This document shows, in pieces, positions 51,196-59,902 of a stretch of DNA of 64,000 bases (positions are counted from its first letter, which is position 1; every line of letters begins with the position of its first letter). Under the pieces are notes generated by a model. It did no database searches and was not told the DNA's origin. It was given only the letters and a program-made list of their open reading frames with translations. Position numbers and translations under genes: made by a program. Source of the stretch: Sphingobium abikonense NBRC 16140 (lineage in GTDB: Bacteria; Pseudomonadota; Alphaproteobacteria; Sphingomonadales; Sphingomonadaceae); the NCBI RefSeq assembly GCF_001598335.1, contig NZ_BCYT01000006.1, positions 186,001 to 250,000 of the forward strand, read 5' to 3'.

Positions 51196-52701
51196 TCAAG
51201 CCGTGCGTGCGCGAACGCGCATCACGAAGGGCAGGAAGAAGATGGCGGCAAAGCTCAAAGCGCCAGACAGGATGAAGAAGCCGTCATAGCCGATCTGTTT
51301 CTGAATCGCGCCCGCCGCGCCACCGATCAGGCGGGGGAGAAGGAAGGCAAAGCCCGACAGAAACGCATATTGCGTACCGGGATAGCGCGGGCTGACCAGC
51401 ATGGAGAGGTAGACGACGAACACCGCCCCCTCCAGCCCATGGCCGAACTGATCGACGCCGGCGGCGACATAGAGGACGAAGGCGGAGGGTTCGGCATACC
51501 AGAGCCAGACGAACACCCAATTGCCGATCGCCGAGGCGCAGGCCCCGATGATGAGCGCGGCCGTCATCGGCAGGCGCGCGGCGCATAGCCCGCCAAGCGC
51601 CACGCCCGCCATCGAGCAGGTCAAGGCGACCACGCCGTCGGCCATGCTGATCTGTTCCAGGCTGTAGCCCGCTGCATTCCAGAGCGGATGCGACAAAGTG
51701 AGGGTGAGCACGTCGCCCATTCGGTAGAAGGAGACGAAGGCCAGCACCGGCAGCACGGCATAGCCATAGCGCCAGAAAATCTCGACATAGGGCGCGATGA
51801 AGGTTGGCATTTTCGCCGGCGCGTCGGCGGGCAGGCGGCGGATGCGCGGCAAAGCGATGGCGAGCGCGACGAAAGGCAGCAGGGCGACAGCGAGCACAAT
51901 GGGCGTGACATTGGTTTCGGCCGAAAAGCCAGCGCCCTGGACAGCGGACAATATGCCCCAACCCAGGATTGCGGTGGCCACGCCGGTGCCGGTCAGGATC
52001 AGAAAAGCGAAGAGGGTGCCGCCCAGCAATGCGCCGGCGCGGCCGCGCGCGCCATCCTGTTCCGGGCGCATCGCGGCGAGGATGGGGAAGGGGAGAAAGG
52101 CGGCGGCGGCGATCACCAGATAGGCCCAGGCCCAGTCCGCCCAAGCGGCGACCAGCACCGCGCCGCTGCCCGCCGCGACCATGGCGCTGCGATAGCCCCA
52201 CAGATTAGCCGCGACGATTGGCCCCTGCTGCGCCTGCGTCGGCGCGAGTTCGATGCGCCAGCCATCGGCGGCAACTTCCAGCGTGGTGGTCCAGAAGGCG
52301 AGCAATATGGCGAAGAGGGCGGTGAGGGGCAGGCTCTGGTCGCTGGAGGTGAAGGCCATGGCGACCATCGAGAGGAAAATGCCAAGCTGCGACAGCATGA
52401 TCCAGCCGCGCCGCCTGCCCCAGAAGCGGGAAAAGCCGGGCACGCTGTAGCGGTCAAGCAGCGGCGCCCAAAGGAATTTGAAGGTCGGCAGCAGCGCGAT
52501 CCATGCGAAAAAGCCGATGATGACGATGTCGATGCCATGGCGGGCGAGCCGCAGCGTCAGCACCGCGTTGAACATGTAGAAGGGCAGGCCGGCGGAAAAG
52601 CCGAGCAGCAGATAGAGGCCAAGCGTGCGCATCGGCGGGCGGGGGACATCCGCCACAGGTGACGAGGCAGGCGCGGATATGGCCGGAGCGGGGGCGCTCA
52701 T
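51196..52701 (-). CDS. ampG: AmpG-family MFS muropeptide permease
   Basis: This 501-residue transporter has 12-14 membrane helices and the AmpG-type N-terminus LGLYLLLGFSAGLPFYMFNA, followed by FKFLWAPLLDRYSVPGFSRF, WGRRRGWIMLSQLGI and the helix with LEVAADGWRIELAPTQAQQG. GAANLWGYRS-type and GYDGFFILSGALSF regions complete the match. AmpG imports GlcNAc-anhydroMurNAc muropeptides from the periplasm; related carriers take up other amino sugars. AAGGAGAT precedes the ATG, which overlaps the gntR stop. Placement after murQ and gntR supports import of murein sugars. Confidence 0.88.
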   Translation of the reverse strand: MSAPAPAISAPASSPVADVPRPPMRTLGLYLLLGFSAGLPFYMFNAVLTLRLARHGIDIVIIGFFAWIALLPTFKFLWAPLLDRYSVPGFSRFWGRRRGWIMLSQLGIFLSMVAMAFTSSDQSLPLTALFAILLAFWTTTLEVAADGWRIELAPTQAQQGPIVAANLWGYRSAMVAAGSGAVLVAAWADWAWAYLVIAAAAFLPFPILAAMRPEQDGARGRAGALLGGTLFAFLILTGTGVATAILGWGILSAVQGAGFSAETNVTPIVLAVALLPFVALAIALPRIRRLPADAPAKMPTFIAPYVEIFWRYGYAVLPVLAFVSFYRMGDVLTLTLSHPLWNAAGYSLEQISMADGVVALTCSMAGVALGGLCAARLPMTAALIIGACASAIGNWVFVWLWYAEPSAFVLYVAAGVDQFGHGLEGAVFVVYLSMLVSPRYPGTQYAFLSGFAFLLPRLIGGAAGAIQKQIGYDGFFILSGALSFAAIFFLPFVMRVRARTA

Positions 52702-53432
52702 CCGTCGATCTCCTTGAGTTCGGTCACGAAGTCGTAGCGGTCGCCGCGATAGACCGAGCGGGTGAATTCCACCACGCGGCCGCCGGGAATGCGGGTGAGG
52801 CGTTCGATGCGCAGCACTTCGCTATTCTGTCGGACGCTGAGCAATCCCGCTTCGGTCGGGGTGGCGAGCGAAGCGCGCACGCGCTGTGTGCCCGATGTCG
52901 GGCGAAAGCCGCTGCGGCCCATGGCTTCGTAGAGAGAGTCGCCGATGGTCGACAGGTCAGGCAGACAATCGGCGGGCACGACGGCATGTTCGATCGCGAG
53001 CGGTTCGCCGCCAGACAGGCGCACGCGGCCCAGGCGGGCGACGCGGGCCGACAGGGAGAGGGCGAGCGCAGCGGCTTCCTCCTCGGTCGGCTGGGCGTAA
53101 TTTTTCATCATCCATATGACGCCGGGATCTTCGCCGCGCGATCGGGCATCATGGGTGAAGCTGGAAAGGACGGAGGCGGGCGCCTCGATCCGGCGGGCGA
53201 CGAAGGTGCCTGAACCCTGTTTGCGGAATAGCACGCCTTCCTCGATCAGCTGCTCGATCGCCTTGCGCACGGTGACGCGCGAGATGCCGGCCATTTCGCT
53301 GAGGTCGCGTTCGGAGGGCAGGGCGTTGCCGGGGCTGATGCCGCCGCTGTCGATATGGTCGCGCAAATTGCGCGCCAATTGCAGGTAGAGCGGCGTCCCG
53401 TCGTCGCTGCGCGCCACCAACTTGTCTCGCAT
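52698..53432 (-). CDS. GntR/HutC-family regulator of amino-sugar genes (NagR-like)
   Basis: This 244-residue regulator has an N-terminal winged helix (LYLQLARNLRDHIDSGGISP, GNALPSERDLSEMAGISRVT, VRKAIEQLIEEGVLFRKQGS) and a C-terminal UTRA effector domain (LSSFTHDARSRGEDPGVIWM, FTRSVYRGDRYDFVTEL). UTRA proteins of the NagR/YvoA/DasR group bind GlcNAc-6-P or GlcN-6-P. It sits between murQ and ampG and faces the nag operon, so it probably represses both through the 54339-54452 region, where TGGTAT half-sites occur. Confidence 0.92.
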   Translation of the reverse strand: MRDKLVARSDDGTPLYLQLARNLRDHIDSGGISPGNALPSERDLSEMAGISRVTVRKAIEQLIEEGVLFRKQGSGTFVARRIEAPASVLSSFTHDARSRGEDPGVIWMMKNYAQPTEEEAAALALSLSARVARLGRVRLSGGEPLAIEHAVVPADCLPDLSTIGDSLYEAMGRSGFRPTSGTQRVRASLATPTEAGLLSVRQNSEVLRIERLTRIPGGRVVEFTRSVYRGDRYDFVTELKEIDG

Positions 53433-53435
53433 CGC

Positions 53436-54338
53436 TTATGCCCCCCCTTGCATTGCTCCGATTGCGTCGGCCAGATTGTCGCCATGCGCCGCCAGCAGGC
53501 CTTCGGCGGCGTGGCGATCAAGCCCGCTAGCGATCAGCACGGCCAGCTTGATATCCTGTCCGGCCAAGTCGAGCGCCTGCGCCGCGGCGGCCTGATCGAC
53601 CTGAGCGAGGTCGCATATCATCGCTTCGCCCCGTTTGCGCAGCTTGGCATTGGAGATGCGCATGTTGACCATACGGCCGCGATAGATGAGGCCCAGCCGC
53701 AACATGATCGCGGTCGAGAGGATGTTGAGCACCGCCTTTTGCGCCGTGCCCGCCTTCATCCGCGTCGACCCGGCGATGATCTCGGTGCCGGTGTCCACGA
53801 CAATGCCATGGTCAGCCGCGTCCGGAAGCGGGGTGGCGGCGTTATTGGCGATGCCGATGGTGAGCGCGCCGGCTTCGCGAGCGGCGGTGATGGCGGCGCA
53901 GGTGAAGGGGGTGCGGCCGCTGGCGGCGACACCGATCACGACATCATTGGGGGCAATTTGCGCAGTAGCAACGGCGGCGCGGGCGGCGTTGGCGTCATCC
54001 TCCGCGCCTTCGGCCGCCTGCGTCAGCGCGTCGAGGCCGCCCGCCATCAGGAAGAGCAGGCGTTCCTCCGGCCAGTTATAGGTGGGGTAGAGTTCGACGC
54101 CGTCCTGCACCGCGACACGGCCGGAGGTTCCTGCGCCGACATAGACCAGCCGGCCCTTGCGGCCCTGATCTTGGCTGAGGCGCGTGGCGGCGGCTTCGGC
54201 CGCCTGCGCGATGGCCAGGGTCTGTGATCCTATCGCGGCGATGGCGGCCATCTGCCCTTCCAGCATCGCTTCGACCGCGAGCGTGGTCGGCCATTGGTCG
54301 ATATCGACATAGCGGGGATCAATGGCTTCGGTACTCAT
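53436..54338 (-). CDS. murQ: N-acetylmuramic acid 6-phosphate etherase
   Basis: This 300-residue SIS-domain enzyme breaks the lactyl ether of MurNAc-6-P, giving GlcNAc-6-P and D-lactate. It carries IDPRYVDIDQWPT near the N-terminus, LVYVGAGTSGRVAVQD with the catalytic-type Glu82 just after, IGVAASGRTPFTCAAI, and the family hallmark GSTRMKAGTAQKAVLNILST. The C-terminal UBA-like helices are present (ALDLAGQDIKLAVLIASGLD). It is the first gene of its operon; GGAG precedes the ATG. Both of its products have dedicated enzymes in the facing operon (NagA/NagB and Dld). Confidence 0.95.
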   Translation of the reverse strand: MSTEAIDPRYVDIDQWPTTLAVEAMLEGQMAAIAAIGSQTLAIAQAAEAAATRLSQDQGRKGRLVYVGAGTSGRVAVQDGVELYPTYNWPEERLLFLMAGGLDALTQAAEGAEDDANAARAAVATAQIAPNDVVIGVAASGRTPFTCAAITAAREAGALTIGIANNAATPLPDAADHGIVVDTGTEIIAGSTRMKAGTAQKAVLNILSTAIMLRLGLIYRGRMVNMRISNAKLRKRGEAMICDLAQVDQAAAAQALDLAGQDIKLAVLIASGLDRHAAEGLLAAHGDNLADAIGAMQGGA

Positions 54339-54373
54339 AGAGGCTCCGGGGCGAGGGCATCGGCGTCGTCACA

Positions 54374-54443
54374 TTGGTATTATCAGTTTACGACATGATG
54401 CAACCAAATTAAATCCAATTGCCCTGGATCGCCTATTTGGTAT
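54374..54443. promoter_or_regulatory. Candidate GntR (dre-like) operators between murQ and nagB
   Basis: TTGGTAT occurs at 54374-54380 (within TTGGTATTATCAG) and again at 54437-54443, just before the nagB start. Both lie in the 114-base gap shared by the two divergent operons. The half-site resembles the TGGTATAGAC core of NagR/YvoA sites. The second halves of the dyads are poor. Confidence 0.45.
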
Positions 54444-54452
54444 GGTGGCCGT

Positions 54453-55508
54453 ATGACCGATCACTCCAACGCAATCGGGACGTTGATGGCGCGTGAAACC
54501 GCGCAGGCGCCCGACCGCTGTGCGCAGCAACTGGCGCGCAATGCCGACCTGATGCGGGAGGCGGGCGCAAGATTGCGGAAACTGGCTCCGCCCTTTGCGG
54601 CAACGCTGGCGCGCGGCAGTTCGGACCATGCCGCCGCCTTCGCCAAAGTACTGCTGGAAACGCGGGCGGGCATCCCGACCCTGAGCCATGCCCCGTCGAT
54701 CGGGTCGCTCTATGGCGCGACGTCCGCGCATTTCCGGGACGTGCCGCTGATCGCCATTTCGCAGTCGGGCCGCAGCCCAGACCTGATCGCGGCGGCGCGC
54801 GATGCCAAACGCCAGGGCGCGCTGCTGATCGCGATCGTCAACGATGCCGAAGCGCCATTGGCGCAGCTCGCCGATATCTGCATCCCGATCCATGCCGGGC
54901 CGGAAACCAGCGTGGCCGCGACCAAGAGCTTCATTGCGACGCTGGTGGCGCTGACGCATCTGGTGACGGAATGGAGCGGCGATAAGGCGCTGCTCGACGC
55001 GCTGCCGGCGATCGGCCCGACCTTGCAGGATGCCCTGGCGGCCGACTGGACCGGCGCGGTGCCGTTGTTCAAGGACGCGCGGGCGATGCTGGTGCTGGGA
55101 CGCGGGCTGACGCTGCCGATCGCGGGAGAGGCGGCGTTGAAACTCAAGGAAACGTCGCGCGTGCATGCGGAAGCCTTCAGCATCGCGGAGGTGGCGCACG
55201 GCCCGATGACGCTGATCGGGGAGGGCGATCCGGTGCTGGCGTTCGGGCCAGTGGATGTGGCGCGCGAAGGGCTGCACGACCGATTGGCGGATTTTCGCGC
55301 ACGCGGGGCGAAGGTCATCGCGGCAGGGCTGGACGAGGATATGGCCGGCGCGACGCTGGCGCTGCCCGGCGTGGCGACGGACCATCCCGTGCTCGCCGCC
55401 ATCGCGCAGGTGCAGAGCTTCTACGGGCTGGCCAATGCGCTGGCGCTGGCGCGGGGCCTTGATCCCGACCAGCCGCCGCATCTGGCCAAGGTGACGCGGA
55501 CGCTATGA
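54453..55508 (+). CDS. Glucosamine-6-phosphate deaminase, SIS type (NagB-II)
   Basis: This 351-residue protein has two SIS domains like the isomerase half of GlmS but no glutaminase domain. This is the form that replaces classical NagB in many alphaproteobacteria and converts GlcN-6-P to fructose-6-P plus ammonia. Motifs are LARGSSDHAAAFAKVLLE, IAISQSGRSPDLIAAARD, GPETSVAATKSFIATLVALT, and RGLTLPIAGEAALKLKETSR followed by VHAEAFSIAEVAHGP. GGTGG precedes the ATG. It is the first gene of the nagB-nagA-dld-kinase operon. Confidence 0.9.
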   Translation: MTDHSNAIGTLMARETAQAPDRCAQQLARNADLMREAGARLRKLAPPFAATLARGSSDHAAAFAKVLLETRAGIPTLSHAPSIGSLYGATSAHFRDVPLIAISQSGRSPDLIAAARDAKRQGALLIAIVNDAEAPLAQLADICIPIHAGPETSVAATKSFIATLVALTHLVTEWSGDKALLDALPAIGPTLQDALAADWTGAVPLFKDARAMLVLGRGLTLPIAGEAALKLKETSRVHAEAFSIAEVAHGPMTLIGEGDPVLAFGPVDVAREGLHDRLADFRARGAKVIAAGLDEDMAGATLALPGVATDHPVLAAIAQVQSFYGLANALALARGLDPDQPPHLAKVTRTL

Positions 55509-56656
55509 GCGTTACCGCCCTTGTCGGCGCGGAAATCGTGCAGCCGCATGGCATCGCGCAGGATCATGCGCTGCTGATAGAGGGCGCGCATATCGTCGAT
55601 GTGGTGCCGAGGAACGCGCTGCCGTCTGGTTGCGGGGAGATCGAGCTGCAGGACGGGTGGTTGCTGCCCGGCTTCATCGATACGCAGGTCAATGGCGGCG
55701 GGGACGTGCTGCTCAACGATCGTCCCGATGTCGAGGGCATCCGCGCGATCGCCCAGGCGCATCGGCGCTTTGGCACCACCGGCATGATGCCGACATTGAT
55801 CAGCGATGATGCGGACGTCGTCGACGCCGCCATGGCCGCTGGCGAGGCGGCGATCGCGCAATCGGTGCCGGGCATATGGGGCGTACATGTCGAGGGGCCG
55901 CACCTGAACCCCGGCAAGAAAGGCATTCATGATGCGGCCAAGTTCACGCCGATCGATGCCGTCGTGCTGGAACGATACACGCGACCGACGGGTGGACGGC
56001 GCATCGTGACGCTGGCGCCCGAACTTGCGCCACCCGGCGCGATTCGGGCATTGGCGAAAGCTGGGGTGATCGTCGCCGCCGGCCATAGCCTGGCAAATTA
56101 TGACCAGACGGTTATGGCTTTGGGGGAGGGGCTGGCCGGCTTTACCCATTTGTTCAACGCGATGACGCAGATGGGTAGCCGGGAGCCCGGCATGGTTGCC
56201 GCCGCTTTGTTGGATCGGAACAGTTATTTCGGGCTGATCGTCGATGGCCTGCATGTCCATCCGGCCGCCTTGCGCGTGGCGCTGGCGGCGCGGGGGTTGG
56301 ACGGCGCGATGCTGGTGACGGACGCCATGCCGCCCGTTGGCGGCACGCAAGGGCGCTTTTCTCTGATGGGGCAGGATATTCATGTGGTCGACGGCACCTG
56401 CCGAGGCCCGGACGGCACGCTGGCCGGATCGGCGCTTAGCATGGCGCAGGCCCTTCGCAATGCGATGGACATGTTGGGCTGCTCCATGGTGGAGGCGTCC
56501 CGCATGGCGAGCGGCAATCCCGCGCGCTTCCTGCGGATCGAGCGGCAGACCGGAGCCATCCTGCCCGGATTGCGCGCCGATCTGGTGCATCTGAACGCGC
56601 AGCGGCGGGTGCGCCGGACCTGGATTGCCGGCGCGATCAGCGAGGAAGGCGAGTGA
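55505..56656 (+). CDS. nagA: N-acetylglucosamine-6-phosphate deacetylase
   Basis: This 383-residue amidohydrolase removes acetate from GlcNAc-6-P. The usual HxH is replaced by Gln-x-Asn in LPGFIDTQVNGGGDVLLND, as in E. coli NagA, which uses a single metal. Other ligands and catalytic residues are in GVHVEGPHLNPGKKGIHD, VAAGHSLANYD, THLFNAMTQM and MLVTDAMPPVG. The closing ILPGLRADLVHLN is typical. It overlaps nagB by 4 bases and dld by 4 bases. Confidence 0.95.
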   Translation: MSVTALVGAEIVQPHGIAQDHALLIEGAHIVDVVPRNALPSGCGEIELQDGWLLPGFIDTQVNGGGDVLLNDRPDVEGIRAIAQAHRRFGTTGMMPTLISDDADVVDAAMAAGEAAIAQSVPGIWGVHVEGPHLNPGKKGIHDAAKFTPIDAVVLERYTRPTGGRRIVTLAPELAPPGAIRALAKAGVIVAAGHSLANYDQTVMALGEGLAGFTHLFNAMTQMGSREPGMVAAALLDRNSYFGLIVDGLHVHPAALRVALAARGLDGAMLVTDAMPPVGGTQGRFSLMGQDIHVVDGTCRGPDGTLAGSALSMAQALRNAMDMLGCSMVEASRMASGNPARFLRIERQTGAILPGLRADLVHLNAQRRVRRTWIAGAISEEGE

Positions 56657-58353
56657 GCGATCTGCTGCCCAGGTTGCGGGCCATTGTCGGGCATCGCCAT
56701 GTCCTGACCGGCGACCGCCAGACGGCGCGCTATCGGGCGGGATACCGCACCGGATCAGGCGCGGCTTTGGCGGTGGTGCGGCCGGGGAGCCTGGTCGAGC
56801 TATGGCGGGTCGCGAAGGCCTGCGTCGCGGCGGATGTGTCGATCATCATGCAGGCGGCCAATACCGGGCTGACCGGCGGATCGACCCCCGATGGCGACGA
56901 TTATCCCGGTGGCTGCGTCATCATCAGCACGACGCGGATCGCGGCGCTGCACCTGATCGACGGTGGCCGGCAAGCCATCTGCCTTCCCGGCACGACCCTG
57001 CATGCGCTGGAACAGGCGCTGGCACCCCTGGGGCGCGAGCCGCATTCGGTGATCGGATCATCCTGTTTCGGTGCGTCGGTAGTGGGAGGCATCTGCAACA
57101 ATAGCGGCGGATCGCTGGTGCAGCGTGGCCCTGCTTTCACGCAACTGAGCCTCCATGCGGTCGTGCGTGCCGATGGGGCGCTGGACCTCGTCAATCATCT
57201 GGGCGTGGCGCTGGGCGATGATCCCGAAACCATTTTGCGACGCCTGGATGCGGGCGATTTCGACGCGTCCGATGTCGAGGATGCGGCGGATCGCTGGGCG
57301 CATGACCATGATTATGCCGCCCATGTGCGCGACATCGACAGCGCCAGCCCCGCGCGCTTCAATGCTGACGCCCGGCGGCTGTTCGAGGCGTCGGGCAGCG
57401 CGGGCAAGGCGATCGTCTTTGCCGTTCGAGTCGACAGCTTTCCCAAGGAGGAAGACGCGGTCACTTTCTATATCGGCACCAATGATCCGGCGCGGCTGAC
57501 GCGGCTGCGTCGCACGATATTGCGTGATTTTACGGCCCTCCCCATCGCCGGCGAATATATGCATCGCGATGCGTTCGATATTGCCGACCGCTATGGCAAG
57601 GACATGTTCGTCGCGATCGAGCGCTTGGGCACCGCGCGCCTGCCCCGGTTATTCGCCGCCAAGGCGTGGGTAGACGCCTTGCCCTTCGTCAGGCCGGGGG
57701 CGAGCGACCGGATGATGCAGCGGGCGGGCCGCCTACTCCCCGATCATTTGCCGCCCCAAATGCGGCGCTTTCGCGATCGTTTCGCCCATCATCTGCTACT
57801 GAAAATGCCTGCAAGCGGGGTGAGCGAGGCGCGCGCCTTGCTGAGCGCCGACTGCACAGGGGACGAGGCCGATCATTTTGAATGCACACCGCAGCTGGCG
57901 GCCAAGGCCTTTCTGCATCGTTTCGTCGCGGCGGGGGCGGCCGTGCGCTATCGCGCGGTGCATCGGCGAACGGTGGCCGATATCGTGGCGCTGGACATCG
58001 CGCTGCCGCGCAACGCTAGCGAATGGCAGGAAATCCTGCCGCCCGACCTGGCAGAGCAATGTGTCCACAGCCTCTATTACGGCCATTTCTTTTGCCACGT
58101 CTTTCATCAGGATTATATCGTGCGCGCCGGGGTCGATCCGCTGGCGTTCGAACATCATATCTGGGCGCTGCTGGACGCGCGGGGCGCGGAATATCCGGCG
58201 GAACATAATGTCGGGCATCTGTATCGCGCCAAGCCCGCGCTGGAGCATTTCTACCGCCGTATCGATCCGCGTAACCAGTGCAATCCGGGCCTTGGCCAGA
58301 CCAGCCGAGAGCGATATTGGGGCGAGCAGCAGAAGGAGGCGGCGCGTCCATGA
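56653..58353 (+). CDS. dld: Quinone-dependent D-lactate dehydrogenase
   Basis: This 566-residue FAD enzyme is close in length to E. coli Dld (about 570). It has the FAD-binding PP-loop region (MQAANTGLTGGSTPDGDDYP, VIGSSCFGASVVGGICNNSG, GSLVQRGPAFTQL) and the membrane-binding Dld domain. The C-terminus is highly characteristic: EYPAEHNVGHLYRAKPALEH then FYRRIDPRNQCNPGLGQTS. It oxidises D-lactate to pyruvate and passes electrons to the respiratory quinone pool. Its placement between nagA and the sugar kinase is best explained by D-lactate released by MurQ. The start is a GTG overlapping the nagA stop. Confidence 0.93.
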   Translation: MSDLLPRLRAIVGHRHVLTGDRQTARYRAGYRTGSGAALAVVRPGSLVELWRVAKACVAADVSIIMQAANTGLTGGSTPDGDDYPGGCVIISTTRIAALHLIDGGRQAICLPGTTLHALEQALAPLGREPHSVIGSSCFGASVVGGICNNSGGSLVQRGPAFTQLSLHAVVRADGALDLVNHLGVALGDDPETILRRLDAGDFDASDVEDAADRWAHDHDYAAHVRDIDSASPARFNADARRLFEASGSAGKAIVFAVRVDSFPKEEDAVTFYIGTNDPARLTRLRRTILRDFTALPIAGEYMHRDAFDIADRYGKDMFVAIERLGTARLPRLFAAKAWVDALPFVRPGASDRMMQRAGRLLPDHLPPQMRRFRDRFAHHLLLKMPASGVSEARALLSADCTGDEADHFECTPQLAAKAFLHRFVAAGAAVRYRAVHRRTVADIVALDIALPRNASEWQEILPPDLAEQCVHSLYYGHFFCHVFHQDYIVRAGVDPLAFEHHIWALLDARGAEYPAEHNVGHLYRAKPALEHFYRRIDPRNQCNPGLGQTSRERYWGEQQKEAARP

Positions 58354-59219
58354 CCTATTATCTGGGAATAGACGCTGGCGGCAGCCATTGCCGCGTGCGT
58401 TTGGTGCGTAGCGATGGTGTAGTGATCGGCACCGGTCACGGTGGCGCTGCCAATGCGCGGATCGGCCTCGACGCGCTTTACGACAGGTTGCGCGATGTAT
58501 GCGACCAGGCCGTGGCGCAAGCGGGTCTCGGCACCGATGAGGTCGCGACGATCCGCGCGGGCATGGGGATAGCGGGCATATCGCGGCCCGGCGTGCGCGA
58601 CGCGTTGGAAGGCTTTGCCTTTCCCTTCGCATCGGTGGCCTATGAAACCGACGCCTTTATCGCCAATCTGGGCGCGCATGGCGGGCGGGATGGAGCCATC
58701 CTGATCCTGGGGACGGGCAGCATCGCGCAGGTGCGGGCGAAGGGGCGGGATTTCACCATCGGGGGCTATGGCTTTCCGATTTCGGACGAGGGCAGCGGCG
58801 CGGCTTTGGGGCTGAGCGCGATGCGCCACGCGCTGCGCGCGCTCGATGGGCGGACACAGGCGACGCCGCTCAGCCGCGCCGTGACGCAGCGGTTCGACCA
58901 TGACACCGCGCGCGCCATCGCGTGGATGGATGCGGCCAGCCCCAAGGATTATGGCAGTTTCGCGCCGCTGGTCATGGACCATGCCGAAGCCGATGACGCG
59001 ATCGCCCGGTCGATCGTCGAGGATGCGGTCCAGCATATCGAGCGGTTCATCGAGACGATCTTCGAACGGGGTGCGGAGCGGTGCGCGTTGCTGGGCGGGC
59101 TGGCCCCGCGCATGCAGCCATGGTTGCGGGCGCGGACCGTCGCGAGCCTCAGCCCGGCAGCGGGCGATGCCCTGGACGGCGCGCTGTTCCTTGCGGGTTA
59201 TCGCGCCAACGGACGCTGA
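58350..59219 (+). CDS. BadF/BadG-type sugar kinase (GlcNAc/MurNAc kinase)
   Basis: This 289-residue ASKHA-fold kinase has phosphate loops YYLGIDAGGSHCRVRLVRSD and LILGTGSIAQVR, plus ISDEGSGAALGLSAMRHALR. The BadF/BadG/BcrA family includes NagK and the MurK that phosphorylates both MurNAc and GlcNAc. Since MurQ needs MurNAc-6-P and no PTS or AnmK gene is visible, this is the best candidate to make it. The ATG overlaps the dld stop and has AAGGAGG upstream. It ends the operon, convergent with maiA. Confidence 0.87.
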   Translation: MTYYLGIDAGGSHCRVRLVRSDGVVIGTGHGGAANARIGLDALYDRLRDVCDQAVAQAGLGTDEVATIRAGMGIAGISRPGVRDALEGFAFPFASVAYETDAFIANLGAHGGRDGAILILGTGSIAQVRAKGRDFTIGGYGFPISDEGSGAALGLSAMRHALRALDGRTQATPLSRAVTQRFDHDTARAIAWMDAASPKDYGSFAPLVMDHAEADDAIARSIVEDAVQHIERFIETIFERGAERCALLGGLAPRMQPWLRARTVASLSPAAGDALDGALFLAGYRANGR

Positions 59220-59231
59220 AGGTTCGACCCG

Positions 59232-59867
59232 CTATTCCGCGTCCGGCTGGCATTCGGGCGCGGCATCGGCGAAGGCTGGCAGGGCCAGGCAGGCGCGTTC
59301 GATGTCCAGCAGCCGGGGCCAGCGCAAATCGGCGCCGAAGCGGCGGGCATTGACCAGTTGCGGCACGAGGAACAGGTCCGCCAGCGTGACTTGCGACCCG
59401 AAGCAATAGGGACCGGGTTGATCCGCGATCATGGCAGCGCAGGCGTCAAGCCCATCCTCTATCACGGTGGCCGCCCAGAGTTTGACCGCGGCATTGTCCA
59501 GGCCCGCGTCACGCAGGCGATCAAGGATGCGCAGATTCTGGATCGGATGAATGTCGCAGGCGATCACCTGCGCGAAGGCGCGAACCTTGGCGCGCAGGAT
59601 CGGGTCTGAGGGCAGGAGCGGGGGATTGGGTTGACGCTCGTCCAGATAGTCGCAGATCGCAAGGCTCTGCGTCAGCACCGCGCCGTCGATTTCCAGCGCA
59701 GGGACCATGGCCTGCGGGTTGAGCGCGCGATAGGCCGGGGCTTTCTGCTCGCCCTTGCGCAAATGATGCGATTGCTGGCGATAGGGCAGGCCCTTGAGAT
59801 TAAGGGCAATGCGCACGCGATAGCTGGCGGTCGACCGGTAATAGCCGTGGAGAAGAATGTCACTCAT
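59232..59867 (-). CDS. maiA: Maleylacetoacetate isomerase (zeta-class GST)
   Basis: This 211-residue glutathione S-transferase isomerises maleylacetoacetate to fumarylacetoacetate in tyrosine/homogentisate breakdown. The zeta-class signature STASYRVRIALNLKGLPY is at the N-terminus. Glutathione-site segments are NPQAMVPALEIDGAVLTQSL and AICDYLDERQPNPPLLP. The C-terminal helical domain has CDIHPIQNLRILDRL and FGSQVTLADLFLVPQLVNAR. No other homogentisate gene is adjacent, so it may act on another glutathione substrate. Confidence 0.92.
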   Translation of the reverse strand: MSDILLHGYYRSTASYRVRIALNLKGLPYRQQSHHLRKGEQKAPAYRALNPQAMVPALEIDGAVLTQSLAICDYLDERQPNPPLLPSDPILRAKVRAFAQVIACDIHPIQNLRILDRLRDAGLDNAAVKLWAATVIEDGLDACAAMIADQPGPYCFGSQVTLADLFLVPQLVNARRFGADLRWPRLLDIERACLALPAFADAAPECQPDAE

Positions 59868-59902
59868 GCGCGCTGCGGATCATAGCTGGGTCTCCAATCA
59901 GG

